Position numbers and translations under genes: made by a program. A DNA stretch of 64,000 nt from Rhodospirillales bacterium (GTDB lineage Bacteria > Pseudomonadota > Alphaproteobacteria > Rhodospirillales > Casp-alpha2): the NCBI GenBank assembly GCA_021775095.1, contig JAJFII010000103.1:245597-309596 (forward strand), given 5' to 3'. Of the stretch, positions 1-7,625 are shown piece after piece (the first letter of the stretch is position 1; each line of letters begins with the position of its first letter). Below the pieces are notes generated by a model. That model was not told the DNA's origin, made no database searches, and saw nothing but the letters and a program-made list of their open reading frames with translations.

Positions 1-912
1 GCGCGGCTGGGGATAGACGTGACGGTGTTGATCAAAATAGGTAACGACGACAGCGGCGAAAAGGTTGTGGCCTGTTTGGCAGCGGAAAAGGTCAAACAAA
101 CCCACGTATTGAGAACCGATGAGATGCCCACCGGGACATCGGTAATGATCTCGTCGCATGATCGCAATGCAACCATATTTACCCAACGCGGAACCAATAC
201 GTTGCTGCAACCCGGTGACGTTGAACCGGATAAATTCACAGGTTTTGATTTGGTCTATGTGACCAACCTGAGTAACAAATCGGCAGATTGTTTTCCACTG
301 ATTGTCGACGCCGGACATGGTCAGGGCGCTTTTGTCGCGGTTAATCCCGGGATCAGGCAATTGACATCGCGGGCTTCACCGTTTTTAGACAGCCTGACAA
401 AAATCGATTTACTGGCAATTAACCGGGTCGAAGCAGAATCCCTGGTTCCGGCGCTGATCGCCCGCGCCGACGACGACCTGTCGACTCCCCTGCGCCATCC
501 GCAAAGCAAGGATGAACCCCGGTTGATCCGCCGCGGGTTGTCCTTTGGTGGATTTGATATGGAACTTTCTGAATTTTTTGTCGAAATCAGAAAAACCGGA
601 GTCGGTCGCGTGTTGGTAACCGATGGAACCGAAGGCGCCTATTTGGCCGATGACCAGGGCATACATCATTGTCCGTCTGTCAAAATAGAACCCAAAGGTA
701 CGGCGGGTGCAGGCGATGCCTTTATTTCCACGTTGAGCGGGTATGTTGCCATGGGTGAAACCGCAGGTCAGGCGTTAAGGGCCGCAGCGACAAACGCTGC
801 CGGAGTTGTCAGCGAGATCGATACCCAAAGCGGTTTGATGCGACGGGATGTTTTGGACAAAGCGGTTTTGCAGAATCAACCGGTATTACCCATAACCACC
901 TGGACATGGTGA
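1..912 (+). CDS. PfkB/ribokinase-family carbohydrate kinase, 5' end cut by window edge
   Basis: ATP-dependent kinase of the PfkB (ribokinase/fructokinase) family, acting on a sugar or nucleoside in the cytoplasm. The C-terminal signature GTAGAGDAF is clear near residue 233 counted from the GTG at 19; its Asp is the family's catalytic base and the preceding glycines form the anion hole. The reading frame is open to base 1 and the codons before the GTG (ARLGID) fit the usual N-terminal helix of the family, so the true start lies outside the window and roughly 20-30 residues are missing. The middle of the protein (about residues 145-180) has an Arg- and Asp-rich insertion without family motifs. 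The substrate cannot be told. A NicO-type transporter gene follows on the same strand. Confidence 0.8.
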   Translation, partial: ARLGIDVTVLIKIGNDDSGEKVVACLAAEKVKQTHVLRTDEMPTGTSVMISSHDRNATIFTQRGTNTLLQPGDVEPDKFTGFDLVYVTNLSNKSADCFPLIVDAGHGQGAFVAVNPGIRQLTSRASPFLDSLTKIDLLAINRVEAESLVPALIARADDDLSTPLRHPQSKDEPRLIRRGLSFGGFDMELSEFFVEIRKTGVGRVLVTDGTEGAYLADDQGIHHCPSVKIEPKGTAGAGDAFISTLSGYVAMGETAGQALRAAATNAAGVVSEIDTQSGLMRRDVLDKAVLQNQPVLPITTWTW

Positions 913-976
913 ACCGATTACCGGGATCGCACAGTGATCTATGGACAGAGCCCGTGCCGACGGATATATCAGGCTA

Positions 977-1684
977 ATGCTCTCTATACTCGCCCTCAGC
1001 CTTTTAATTGGCATGCAACACGCCCTTGAAGCCGATCATGTGGCTGCCGTAACGGCAATCGCTGCGCGCCAGACATCAACCCGCAAAATCATATCTCACG
1101 GGGCGGCTTGGGGGCTCGGCCATACGGTGACCCTGATGTTGTTTGCCGGCGGCGCGCTATTTTTGGGTTATGAAATATCCGATAACCTGTCGGGTTGGCT
1201 GGAGATGGCAGTTGGCGGCATCCTGGTGCTGTTGGGCGGGCATTTGCTGGTTCGCCTCATTCGTGAGCGAATTCACTTCCATCTGCATAACCATGGCGAT
1301 GACCGGGCACATTTTCATGCCCACTCCCACGCCGGCGAAACCAAACCCCATGACCAAATTAACCACGCGCATAGGCATCCCCGTGGTTTGCCAATCCGTA
1401 CCCTATTGGTGGGAATGATGCACGGTATGGCCGGGTCCGCCGCGTTGCTGGTGCTGACCACGCAAACGGTGCAATCACCGGTTATCGGTTTGAGTTATGT
1501 AGTTTTATTTGGCGTCGGTTCGATTGTTGGAATGGCCGCCCTATCGGCCGTTATCGCCGTGCCTCTGAGTTATTCGGCGAAGGCGCTGACCTGGGCCAAC
1601 CGGGCCGTTCAGGGGGGCGTCGGTGTATGGACACTGGCGCTCGGAACCTATGTGGTTGTGCACAGCGCATCGCTGATCGGGTAA
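977..1684 (+). CDS. NicO/UreH-type nickel-cobalt transporter with His-rich loop
   Basis: Integral membrane protein of the nickel/cobalt transporter group (NicO, UreH-like). The first helix carries HALEADHVAAVTAI, the His/Asp motif of this superfamily, and a second helix has the related HGMAGSAALLVL. Between them is a cytoplasmic or periplasmic loop packed with histidines (HFHLHNHGDDRAHFHAHSHAG), a likely metal reservoir. About six hydrophobic segments are visible in 235 residues. I chose the ATG at 977 because the protein then begins directly with the hydrophobic MLSILALSLLIGMQHA typical of the family; an in-frame ATG at 941 would add 12 polar residues. Nickel is the usual substrate, but cobalt or another metal is possible. 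No urease or hydrogenase gene is nearby. Confidence 0.8.
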   Translation: MLSILALSLLIGMQHALEADHVAAVTAIAARQTSTRKIISHGAAWGLGHTVTLMLFAGGALFLGYEISDNLSGWLEMAVGGILVLLGGHLLVRLIRERIHFHLHNHGDDRAHFHAHSHAGETKPHDQINHAHRHPRGLPIRTLLVGMMHGMAGSAALLVLTTQTVQSPVIGLSYVVLFGVGSIVGMAALSAVIAVPLSYSAKALTWANRAVQGGVGVWTLALGTYVVVHSASLIG

Positions 1685-1700
1685 GGCCGGTTTTTACTGG

Positions 1701-2354
1701 TCAGGCGAGGTTCCGCCGTAAAGCGGCGATGGCGCTCGACGGGCTGGTCAAAATCGGCCGGTCGTAAAATTTTGTGATTTCAGGTTTCGCTTCGGCCATG
1801 GAAAATTGCGCCAGCATGATGGCGTCGCAATGGGCCAGGCGCCTGGCGGCATCGGCAATCATTTGATTGTGGCTGTCCGAATTGCCTAAGGCGAGCTGTT
1901 CCATGGCACCGGTCGCCAGAGTTGTCTCCAGGGTCACAGCCGATTGTAAATCCTCTGTCATTTGTTTGAACTCACGCGCCATCGGTGCAAGGCTTGGCCC
2001 GAAGGTGGCGACCATCCCGACCCGCTGGTAGGTCGATATGGCTTCATGAAACATCGCTTCATTGGGTTTTAGGGTAAGCAGCGGCGCGACGGATTTAGTC
2101 GCAGCTTCAATTGCCGGGCCAAAGGCCGAACAGGTAAACAGGATGGCTTCTGCCCCGGTGTCCTTTGCGTAAAGGGCGAGCCGTTCGAAGCGTGAGGTCA
2201 TTTCCGGTGTTAGCTGGCCGCTACTGGCCAGATCCGGAGCCAGGGAATCTTCGAGCAGGTTATAGATGTCAGCTTCCGGCCATGCATCGGCGAAAGCCCT
2301 GTTTACCGGTTGCACCGCCAGGGGTGTCGCGTGAATGAGAGAGATACGCGGCAT
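1701..2354 (-). CDS. Asp/Glu/hydantoin racemase-superfamily protein with one catalytic cysteine
   Basis: A 217-residue protein with the fold signature of the aspartate/glutamate racemase superfamily, which also includes arylmalonate decarboxylase and maleate isomerase. The N-terminal half has a recognisable nucleophile segment AILFTCSAFGP. In the equivalent C-terminal position the protein reads DAIMLAQFSMAEA, so the second cysteine used by true two-base racemases is absent. It may therefore be a one-cysteine enzyme (decarboxylase, isomerase or hydrolase type) rather than a racemase. It lies 71 bases downstream of nnrS on the same strand and could be the last gene of a hemN-nnrS transcript. 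The substrate is unknown. Confidence 0.6.
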   Translation of the reverse strand: MPRISLIHATPLAVQPVNRAFADAWPEADIYNLLEDSLAPDLASSGQLTPEMTSRFERLALYAKDTGAEAILFTCSAFGPAIEAATKSVAPLLTLKPNEAMFHEAISTYQRVGMVATFGPSLAPMAREFKQMTEDLQSAVTLETTLATGAMEQLALGNSDSHNQMIADAARRLAHCDAIMLAQFSMAEAKPEITKFYDRPILTSPSSAIAALRRNLA

Positions 2355-2425
2355 TGTTCAAAAAGCCTGAGAGTAAGGTCGAAGATGGGTTTGGGCAGCT
2401 CAGGCAGGGTACCCGTTTTTCGCTA

Positions 2426-3646
2426 TTAATCAAGGCGCGGTGTGGTCAGGATCGGCAGATAAACCCAAACCAAACAGCAAAACCCAACCATCCACAAGAC
2501 CCCGGATCCCATCAGTAAATAATTATAATAGTCGAAGGGCAAGGTCGATACGGAAATACGAACCACTGCGGCAAGGGACAAACAGATGTATGCCGCAACG
2601 ACGATCCTCCTGGCGACAATCGGCCGGCCTGTATGTCCCAGACCGGCACGCGACATGACGCCAACGGTCAAGGTCCCGACAGCACCAATGGTTAAGGCAT
2701 GCAAAGCCGTATTTGGTGACATGTAATCGGTCAGTTCAGACAGGCCGATCAGGGCAAAACCGATGATTAACCATAGATATCCCAGATGCAGCACCCAGAG
2801 GATGGGCGTATCGAGAGTTCGTAAACTTTGCCAACCAGACAGGCGCACCGCATGCACGGCGGCGGCCAGCAGCGCCATGCCGCCAATCCAGGTCGACGGC
2901 GCATCAAAGATGTTCGCCGCTAACAGTCCAATCACCGAGGCCATGGACACCATTTCTATGGGACCGCGGGAAACCGGCAAGGTTGTAACGGTTTTATGGG
3001 GTTTTGCATTGCGCAGAGTATTTGTCGTGAACGCCGGGATAACGCGCCCACCAAGGATTGTTATCAGGAGAATAATCGTATCCAGGGCCAGCCGATGCCC
3101 CTTCACAAGTGTATCGTCGAACCAACCCAATTGCTCACCATGGACCAAACCATTTCCCGCAAAAAGAAGCACCAATATGGGAAAAAAGATCCAATTACGC
3201 TTTGAGCCCCGATGCACGAGGGCCCCTATGACGGTGATTAACAAGGCCGGGATAAAGGCAAGATCACAAAGGGCGACAAGCCAATTTGGCAACAGGCCAG
3301 AGAACCACATGGCGATACGCCCGAGGATCCACAAAACAACCAATAGACCAAGTGCCGAACCTTGAAAGGCACCGGTTTTTGTCCAGTTGGGAACGGCGGT
3401 CAGAAAAAATCCGGCAACGACGGCGACGCCATATCCATATAACATTTCGTGCGCATGCCAGTAATGGGGGGGCATGGCGATGGTCAGATTGCGGATCTCT
3501 CCATTCAGGGCGTGGATGCCAATCCAGATCATCCACGCGGCCATACCCAAAACGGCGTAGAGGCTGGCGAACAAAAAAAACGGTCGGAACCCATTCGAAA
3601 AAAAGGCCTGCCATCGACTGGCGGCAACCCCTCTGGTTTTAGTCAT
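2426..3646 (-). CDS. nnrS: NnrS family haem-copper membrane protein
   Basis: A 406-residue polytopic membrane protein of the NnrS family, with about twelve hydrophobic segments. The family hallmark near the N-terminus is present: NGFRPFFL, then HYWHAHEMLYGYGVAVVAGFFLTAVPNWT. NnrS proteins bind haem and copper and are linked to protection against nitric oxide stress and to denitrification control. The gene lies 80 bases downstream of hemN on the same strand, so both could be co-transcribed under anaerobic control; the perfect FNR boxes beyond hemN fit that. No nitrite or NO reductase gene is visible in the window. Confidence 0.88.
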   Translation of the reverse strand: MTKTRGVAASRWQAFFSNGFRPFFLFASLYAVLGMAAWMIWIGIHALNGEIRNLTIAMPPHYWHAHEMLYGYGVAVVAGFFLTAVPNWTKTGAFQGSALGLLVVLWILGRIAMWFSGLLPNWLVALCDLAFIPALLITVIGALVHRGSKRNWIFFPILVLLFAGNGLVHGEQLGWFDDTLVKGHRLALDTIILLITILGGRVIPAFTTNTLRNAKPHKTVTTLPVSRGPIEMVSMASVIGLLAANIFDAPSTWIGGMALLAAAVHAVRLSGWQSLRTLDTPILWVLHLGYLWLIIGFALIGLSELTDYMSPNTALHALTIGAVGTLTVGVMSRAGLGHTGRPIVARRIVVAAYICLSLAAVVRISVSTLPFDYYNYLLMGSGVLWMVGFCCLVWVYLPILTTPRLD

Positions 3647-3726
3647 CTGTCAGTGGCCCCTATGAAAAACCAAAAAATGGCGTGAGATATGGCAAGTGAG
3701 TGGGTACAAAATCATAGAAGGACAAC

Positions 3727-5076
3727 TCATACGGCCAAGGAATGGTGGCCCTTGCCGCTGTCCAAAAACTGATCAAAAACCGCACAGATCGAGCGTACAA
3801 AAGGTTGTCCCGCATGGGTAATGCAGATCACGCCCTTGTTCAGGCTGACCAGACCATCTGCTTCCATGGTTTTTAAGTGCTGCAGCTCTGCAGCGAACTG
3901 GTCAATGGCGGTCGCCGATTGTGCACACAGGTCAGGCAAATCTGCTGACAAGTCACACATCAACCGTTCGATAATTTGCCGACGCAAATTGTCCTTGGCG
4001 GAAAGCGCAATGCCCCTGGCAGTGGGCAATTTTCCATCGGTTATGGCGGTCATATACAGGCGTGCAGAGGATGTGTTCTGTACGTAACCCTGGGGCAACC
4101 GACCAATGGCCGAGACTCCAAATCCGATTAACGCCGATGCACTATCGGTGGTATACCCCTGGAAATTGCGGTGCAGTTTCCCCGCCTTTAAGGCCTGTGA
4201 CATGGCATCATTGGGCCGTGCAAAATGGTCGAGACCGACGCCACTATACCCGTTGCCCAGAAGGTGTTTGGCAATCGCCTGTGATTGCGCCATGCGTTCA
4301 GCCGCCGATGGAAGATCTGTTTCATTGATCCGTCTCTGATGTTTTTTCATCCAGGGAACATGTGCATAACCAAACACTGAATAACGATCGGCCCGTAGGC
4401 TCAAAGACTGTTCTGCCGTGCGCACGGCATCGGCGACGGATTGATTTGGTAATCCATACATTAAATCAAGATTGATATGGGCGATGCCGGCATCTCTCAG
4501 CCAGCCGACAACGGCCTTTGTCTGTTCCAGTGTTTGGGAACGGTTAATCGCCTTTTGGACATGGCTGTTAAAGTCCTGTACTCCCAAACTTGCTCGATTG
4601 ACGCCGGATTTGGCCAGGTTAACAGCTAAGTCGCGGGTCATCGTGCAGGGGTCAATTTCAATGGCAATCTCTGCGTTGTGGGCAATGCGAAATTGGGTTC
4701 GCAATCGAACCATGAGGACGGAAAAGTCGTCTGCAGACAAGATCGTTGGCGTGCCGCCACCCCAATGGATGTGCTGTACCGTCTGGCGGTTGTTCAATGT
4801 GTCCCCAACCAGGCCGATTTCTAATGCCAGATGTTTTGCATATTCGGATATGGGCTCATATCGGCGGGTGATTTTTGTGTGACAGCCACAATACCAGCAC
4901 ATGCGCTGGCAAAACGGAACATGTAGATAAAGCGACAGGGAACTGGATGCAGGAAGGGCTTGAAGCCAGGTTTCGTAGGTTTTTGGCGTAATGCCGGAGT
5001 GGAAATGCGGCGCCGTCGGGTAACTGGTGTATCTGGGTACTGCTGCGCCATAGCGGTCGATTAACTGTTGTTTCAT
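3727..5076 (-). CDS. hemN: Oxygen-independent coproporphyrinogen III oxidase
   Basis: Radical-SAM enzyme that converts coproporphyrinogen III to protoporphyrinogen IX without oxygen, the anaerobic haem step. The [4Fe-4S] motif is C-x3-C-x2-C, read as VPFCQRMCWYCGC around residue 60, followed by HWGGGTPTIL (SAM site). The protein is 449 residues, the length of true HemN, and starts RYGAAVPRYTSYPTAPHF, the HemN-type N-terminus that separates it from shorter HemW proteins. I start at the ATG at 5076 because the family N-terminus begins there; the frame stays open upstream without similarity. Two FNR boxes and an intrinsic terminator lie upstream. A haem supply gene suits the neighbouring cbb3 oxidase cluster. 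Confidence 0.93.
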   Translation of the reverse strand: MKQQLIDRYGAAVPRYTSYPTAPHFHSGITPKTYETWLQALPASSSLSLYLHVPFCQRMCWYCGCHTKITRRYEPISEYAKHLALEIGLVGDTLNNRQTVQHIHWGGGTPTILSADDFSVLMVRLRTQFRIAHNAEIAIEIDPCTMTRDLAVNLAKSGVNRASLGVQDFNSHVQKAINRSQTLEQTKAVVGWLRDAGIAHINLDLMYGLPNQSVADAVRTAEQSLSLRADRYSVFGYAHVPWMKKHQRRINETDLPSAAERMAQSQAIAKHLLGNGYSGVGLDHFARPNDAMSQALKAGKLHRNFQGYTTDSASALIGFGVSAIGRLPQGYVQNTSSARLYMTAITDGKLPTARGIALSAKDNLRRQIIERLMCDLSADLPDLCAQSATAIDQFAAELQHLKTMEADGLVSLNKGVICITHAGQPFVRSICAVFDQFLDSGKGHHSLAV

Positions 5077-5141
5077 GCGGGGCACCGGAAAAAGTGTGAA
5101 TGTAAAGGGTTGGGTCGTGTGAGAGGAAACCTGCACCCTTG

Positions 5142-5176
5142 AAAAAACGCCCGGTCCGTCGGGTGGCGGACCGGGC
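5142..5176 (-). terminator. Rho-independent terminator upstream of hemN (minus strand)
   Basis: A perfect 10-bp GC-rich stem, GCCCGGTCCG pairing with CGGACCGGGC (5149-5158 with 5167-5176), encloses an 8-base loop. On the minus strand it is followed after one base by six T residues (the A-run at 5142-5147). It sits in the hemN upstream region and points toward hemN, so it would end a leftward transcript before the coding region. That implies either a separate short RNA or an attenuator. Confidence 0.75.
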
Positions 5177-5290
5177 AATTAAGTCGGTTAAGCTGGGTGG
5201 TGCTGGAGAAACCACAACTGCCCCGACTTAAAGGAGGTGTCCATAAACGATGTCTCAATCGTCAGGTGTTCATCTGCCTTTGAACAAAAT
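5142..5290 (-). ncRNA. Candidate FNR-linked small RNA or hemN leader
   Basis: No protein family is recognisable here, but the minus strand has the architecture of a short structured RNA. The arms TTAAGTCGG and CCGACTTAA (5179-5187 with 5223-5231) enclose a smaller GTGGT/ACCAC hairpin, and the intrinsic terminator at 5142-5176 follows at once. Just upstream of the outer arm the RNA would carry CACCUCCUU (complement of 5230-5238), which matches the anti-Shine-Dalgarno sequence. The FNR box at 5320-5333 is placed so that a class II start near 5285 would give an RNA of roughly 145 nt. The start position and existence of the transcript are inferred. Minus-strand initiation could also encode an 18-residue leader peptide beginning MDTSFKSG at 5243. 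Confidence 0.35.
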
Positions 5291-5319
5291 CAAAATCCCA
5301 CGGTTCAAATGAAAGCGCA

Positions 5320-5333
5320 TTGATCTGGATCAA
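5320..5333. promoter_or_regulatory. FNR/FixK box (TTGATCTGGATCAA)
   Basis: Perfect match to the FNR/FixK consensus TTGAT-N4-ATCAA. It lies between hemN (minus) and the stress-protein gene (plus), on the hemN-proximal side. It could activate leftward transcription toward the structured element and hemN. The FNR-type regulator gene is about 1.1 kb away and has the matching recognition residues. Confidence 0.85.
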
Positions 5334-5354
5334 TAGCCAACAAGTGCCGGTATA

Positions 5355-5368
5355 TTGATGCAGATCAA
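5355..5368. promoter_or_regulatory. FNR/FixK box (TTGATGCAGATCAA)
   Basis: Second perfect TTGAT-N4-ATCAA site, 35 bp (centre to centre) from the first. An AATAAT hexamer at 5394-5399 would place a rightward start near 5405, giving a class II spacing of about -43. This site therefore most likely drives the universal stress protein gene at 5437 under oxygen limitation. Confidence 0.85.
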
Positions 5369-5436
5369 TGCCAAATCCGTCTGTGTTGTGAGAATAATAA
5401 ATTTCCGCATGCCTACGAACAAAAAAGGTAAACCCT

Positions 5437-6333
5437 ATGCAAACACGCTGTGCGATCTCGCAAATCGGATCCATTCTGGCCTATATAGACGGCGGCCCGG
5501 GCAGCGACGCGGTCATTAAAACAGCCATTGAAATAGGCAGGGTTTATGGTGCCTATGTGGAAGCCCTCCATATTGTCACGCCGGCCGAAACCGTGCTGCC
5601 AGCCATGGATATGGGCGGCGGCATTGTTGCCGCCGCCGAAATATTCGAGATTATGAAAACGGAATCGGATGCGCGTAAATCCAGGGCCAAGGGGGCACTG
5701 GAGTCCTATTGTCAACGAGCCGGGATTAAGCCAGTGGAACCGGACGCAAAAGAAACCCTGTTGCGTAACGGCTTAACCGTATCGTGGAACCTGTTTAGCG
5801 GCAGTGATGGCCGTGATCTTGCCCGTCGCGGACGGTTATTCGATCTGATTGTCATGGCCAGTGCGGCCGATCAGATCGGCGGTGTTGATTCGGTGCAATT
5901 GGAATCAGCTTTATTTGATACCGGCCGGCCGGTGCTGGTGATATCAGGTGAACTGAAAATAGAAAATCCGGCACCGGTGGTTGTCGCCTGGGACGGGTCG
6001 CGCGAGGTGGCACACAGTGTCAGCTTGGCATTGCCATTTTTAGCTAGCGCCAGCCGGGTCCATTTGGTGTCGATCGGCGAACGGGAACCGGGAACCGGCC
6101 TCAAAGATATCAGCCGTTATTTGCTTCGCCACGGTATCCAAGCCGAGCACAGCCAACTGACACCCTCCGATCAAACGATTGCCAGCGATTTGGTCGATAC
6201 CAGTTTGGCCCTTAAGGCCGGATTGTTGGTTATGGGTGCCTACGGGCACAGTGCCCTCGGGGAAAGCCTTTTTGGTGGGGTTACCCGTGAAATGCTTAAA
6301 GCCGGTAAAATTTCGCTGCTGATGGCGCATTAA
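5437..6333 (+). CDS. Tandem universal stress protein, FNR-regulated
   Basis: A 298-residue protein made of two UspA-type domains. The second is clearer: it opens PVVVAWDGSREVAHSVSLALPFL and ends LVMGAYGHSALGESLFGGVTREML, the nucleotide-binding glycine motif G-x2-G-x9-G(S/T) with neighbours typical of Usp. The first domain (ILAYIDGGPGSDAV at the start) lacks the glycine motif in its second half. Universal stress proteins of this tandem kind accumulate in anaerobic or energy-limited cells; the molecular role is unknown. A perfect FNR box with a well placed -10 lies directly upstream. A similar tandem protein is encoded at 25839-26702. Confidence 0.85.
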   Translation: MQTRCAISQIGSILAYIDGGPGSDAVIKTAIEIGRVYGAYVEALHIVTPAETVLPAMDMGGGIVAAAEIFEIMKTESDARKSRAKGALESYCQRAGIKPVEPDAKETLLRNGLTVSWNLFSGSDGRDLARRGRLFDLIVMASAADQIGGVDSVQLESALFDTGRPVLVISGELKIENPAPVVVAWDGSREVAHSVSLALPFLASASRVHLVSIGEREPGTGLKDISRYLLRHGIQAEHSQLTPSDQTIASDLVDTSLALKAGLLVMGAYGHSALGESLFGGVTREMLKAGKISLLMAH

Positions 6334-6485
6334 ATCCAAATCAGAAAGTCAATCTATTTTACAATCACAAATGATTGTCTTTCTGACCATCCAACCTTAT
6401 TGTCAGTAGGGCCCTTGCACAATATGTGGCGAAGTATGATATACTGTTTGTGGTAGGTGATTTGAACTTTGTAGAGATAAATTCA

Positions 6486-7238
6486 ATGTCCCGTGAAGAA
6501 AAGCCGAATACCGCGATCCTATCCAGGGCCCTGCCTCGAAAAAAGCAGGGTTTGTCGCCATGTGCGGCCTGCGAAGTTCGCCACCTGGCCGTTTGCTCAG
6601 CGCTTAAAACCGATGACCTGGATGAATTGGATGCAATTCTCACGCGCCGGGACCTGAGCGCCGGAGACACCTTATTTGATGAAGGTGAACCGGCTCGCAA
6701 CGTATACAATTTAACCTCCGGATGTCTTAAACTGTATAAATTGCTTCCCGATGGTCGCCGTCAGGTGACAGGGTTCCTGTTTGCCGGTGATTTTGTCGGA
6801 CTGGCAAACAGCGACGATTACATTTACAGCGCCGAAGCGGTAACGCAAGTTGCATTGTGTCGATTTGAAAAACACAAGCTGGACCATCTCATGAATACCC
6901 ATCTGAGCCTGGAAAAACGGTTGTTGGGTATGGCGCGCTTTGAATTGGTAGAGGCGCAGGAGCAAATTTTAATGCTTGGGCGCAAAACCGCAATGGAACG
7001 CATCGCGTCGTTCATATTGATGCTGTCTGATCGCGCCCAACGGCGCGACGAACCGGCGGATCCAGTTAAATTGCCGATGAGTAGAAACGATATTGGTGAT
7101 TATCTGGGACTGACAACGGAAACCGTAAGCCGGACCATAACCCGACTGCGTAAAAACGGTATTATTTCCCTGGATTCTGATCGCTCCATCACAATCAAGC
7201 AACGCGAAACCATGAATGATATCGCCGAAGGGTTTTAA
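6486..7238 (+). CDS. fnrN: FNR-type oxygen-responsive Crp/Fnr regulator
   Basis: Crp/Fnr-family transcription factor of about 250 residues. The N-terminus holds C-x2-C-x7-C (CAACEVRHLAVC) and a further Cys in the effector domain (VALCRFEKHKL), the four ligands expected for an oxygen-labile [4Fe-4S] cluster; this separates it from cysteine-poor FixK proteins. The C-terminal helix-turn-helix reads LTTETVSRTITRLRKNGII, with the E-x2-SR residues that contact TTGAT half-sites. Four such boxes occur nearby (5320, 5355, 7296, 7502), making it the probable local regulator. I start at the ATG at 6486; a GTG at 6426 would add 20 residues without family similarity. Confidence 0.88.
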   Translation: MSREEKPNTAILSRALPRKKQGLSPCAACEVRHLAVCSALKTDDLDELDAILTRRDLSAGDTLFDEGEPARNVYNLTSGCLKLYKLLPDGRRQVTGFLFAGDFVGLANSDDYIYSAEAVTQVALCRFEKHKLDHLMNTHLSLEKRLLGMARFELVEAQEQILMLGRKTAMERIASFILMLSDRAQRRDEPADPVKLPMSRNDIGDYLGLTTETVSRTITRLRKNGIISLDSDRSITIKQRETMNDIAEGF

Positions 7239-7295
7239 TCGGACGTCGCCAATCAAAAGTGCGAAGTCCTTAAATCCTGAGTGATCATTGGTCCT

Positions 7296-7309
7296 TTGAC
7301 CTGAATCAA
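7296..7309. promoter_or_regulatory. FNR/FixK box (TTGACCTGAATCAA) before the miniprotein gene
   Basis: One-base variant of the FNR palindrome (TTGAC-N4-ATCAA). A class II start would fall near 7344, about 30 bases before the start codon of the 32-codon reading frame at 7375, so it probably controls that gene and perhaps readthrough into ccoN. Confidence 0.75.
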
Positions 7310-7374
7310 TGTCTAATTCCTAAGTTGCTGCTACCAAATCCGCCAGCCGATTTTATGACGGGAGGGTTTAGAGT

Positions 7375-7473
7375 ATGTCTACAGGCGAACTTATTTACAT
7401 TATCTTTGTTGTTTCGGTTTTTACGGTTTTCTCGGGCGTTATGGTTTGGGGGGATCGGAAATCCGGATCCTGA
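7375..7473 (+). CDS. 32-residue single-pass membrane miniprotein before ccoN
   Basis: A short reading frame with the Shine-Dalgarno sequence GGAGGG nine bases before ATG. The product starts MSTGELIYIIFVVSVFTVF and ends VMVWGDRKSGS: a short polar head, one hydrophobic helix of about 20 residues and a basic tail, as in small subunits of terminal oxidases. It lies between two FNR boxes and 150 bases upstream of ccoN, so it is almost certainly made under the same low-oxygen conditions. I do not recognise a named family: it is neither CcoQ (49 residues, encoded after ccoO) nor CcoS (after ccoI). A CcoM- or CydX-like accessory role is an inference from size, topology and place. Confidence 0.6.
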   Translation: MSTGELIYIIFVVSVFTVFSGVMVWGDRKSGS

Positions 7474-7501
7474 TAAAATCTTTGTCTTTCCACCATCATA
7501 A

Positions 7502-7515
7502 TTGACCTAGATCAA
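7502..7515. promoter_or_regulatory. FNR/FixK box (TTGACCTAGATCAA) before ccoN
   Basis: FNR-type site with one deviation (TTGAC-N4-ATCAA), 110 bases before the ccoN start. A class II start would be near 7550, leaving a leader of about 75 bases. It is the expected activator site of the cbb3 oxidase operon. Confidence 0.8.
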
Positions 7516-7625
7516 TTCGTTGCCTGGCGATTTCTCGTAAAACGGCAACCAGCGACGATTATTGGCACCTCAGCTCAAGATCGTACGGTCCAGCTGCGAC
7601 CATAAACCAAAAGGGATTAAAAATT

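Noticed and set aside
5250..5312. Plus-strand 20-codon frame starting MSQSSGVHLPLN behind AAGGAGGT.
   Set aside because: The ribosome site is about 12 bases from the ATG, there is no promoter for it on that strand, and the AGGAGG is better explained as the complement of an RNA element on the minus strand.
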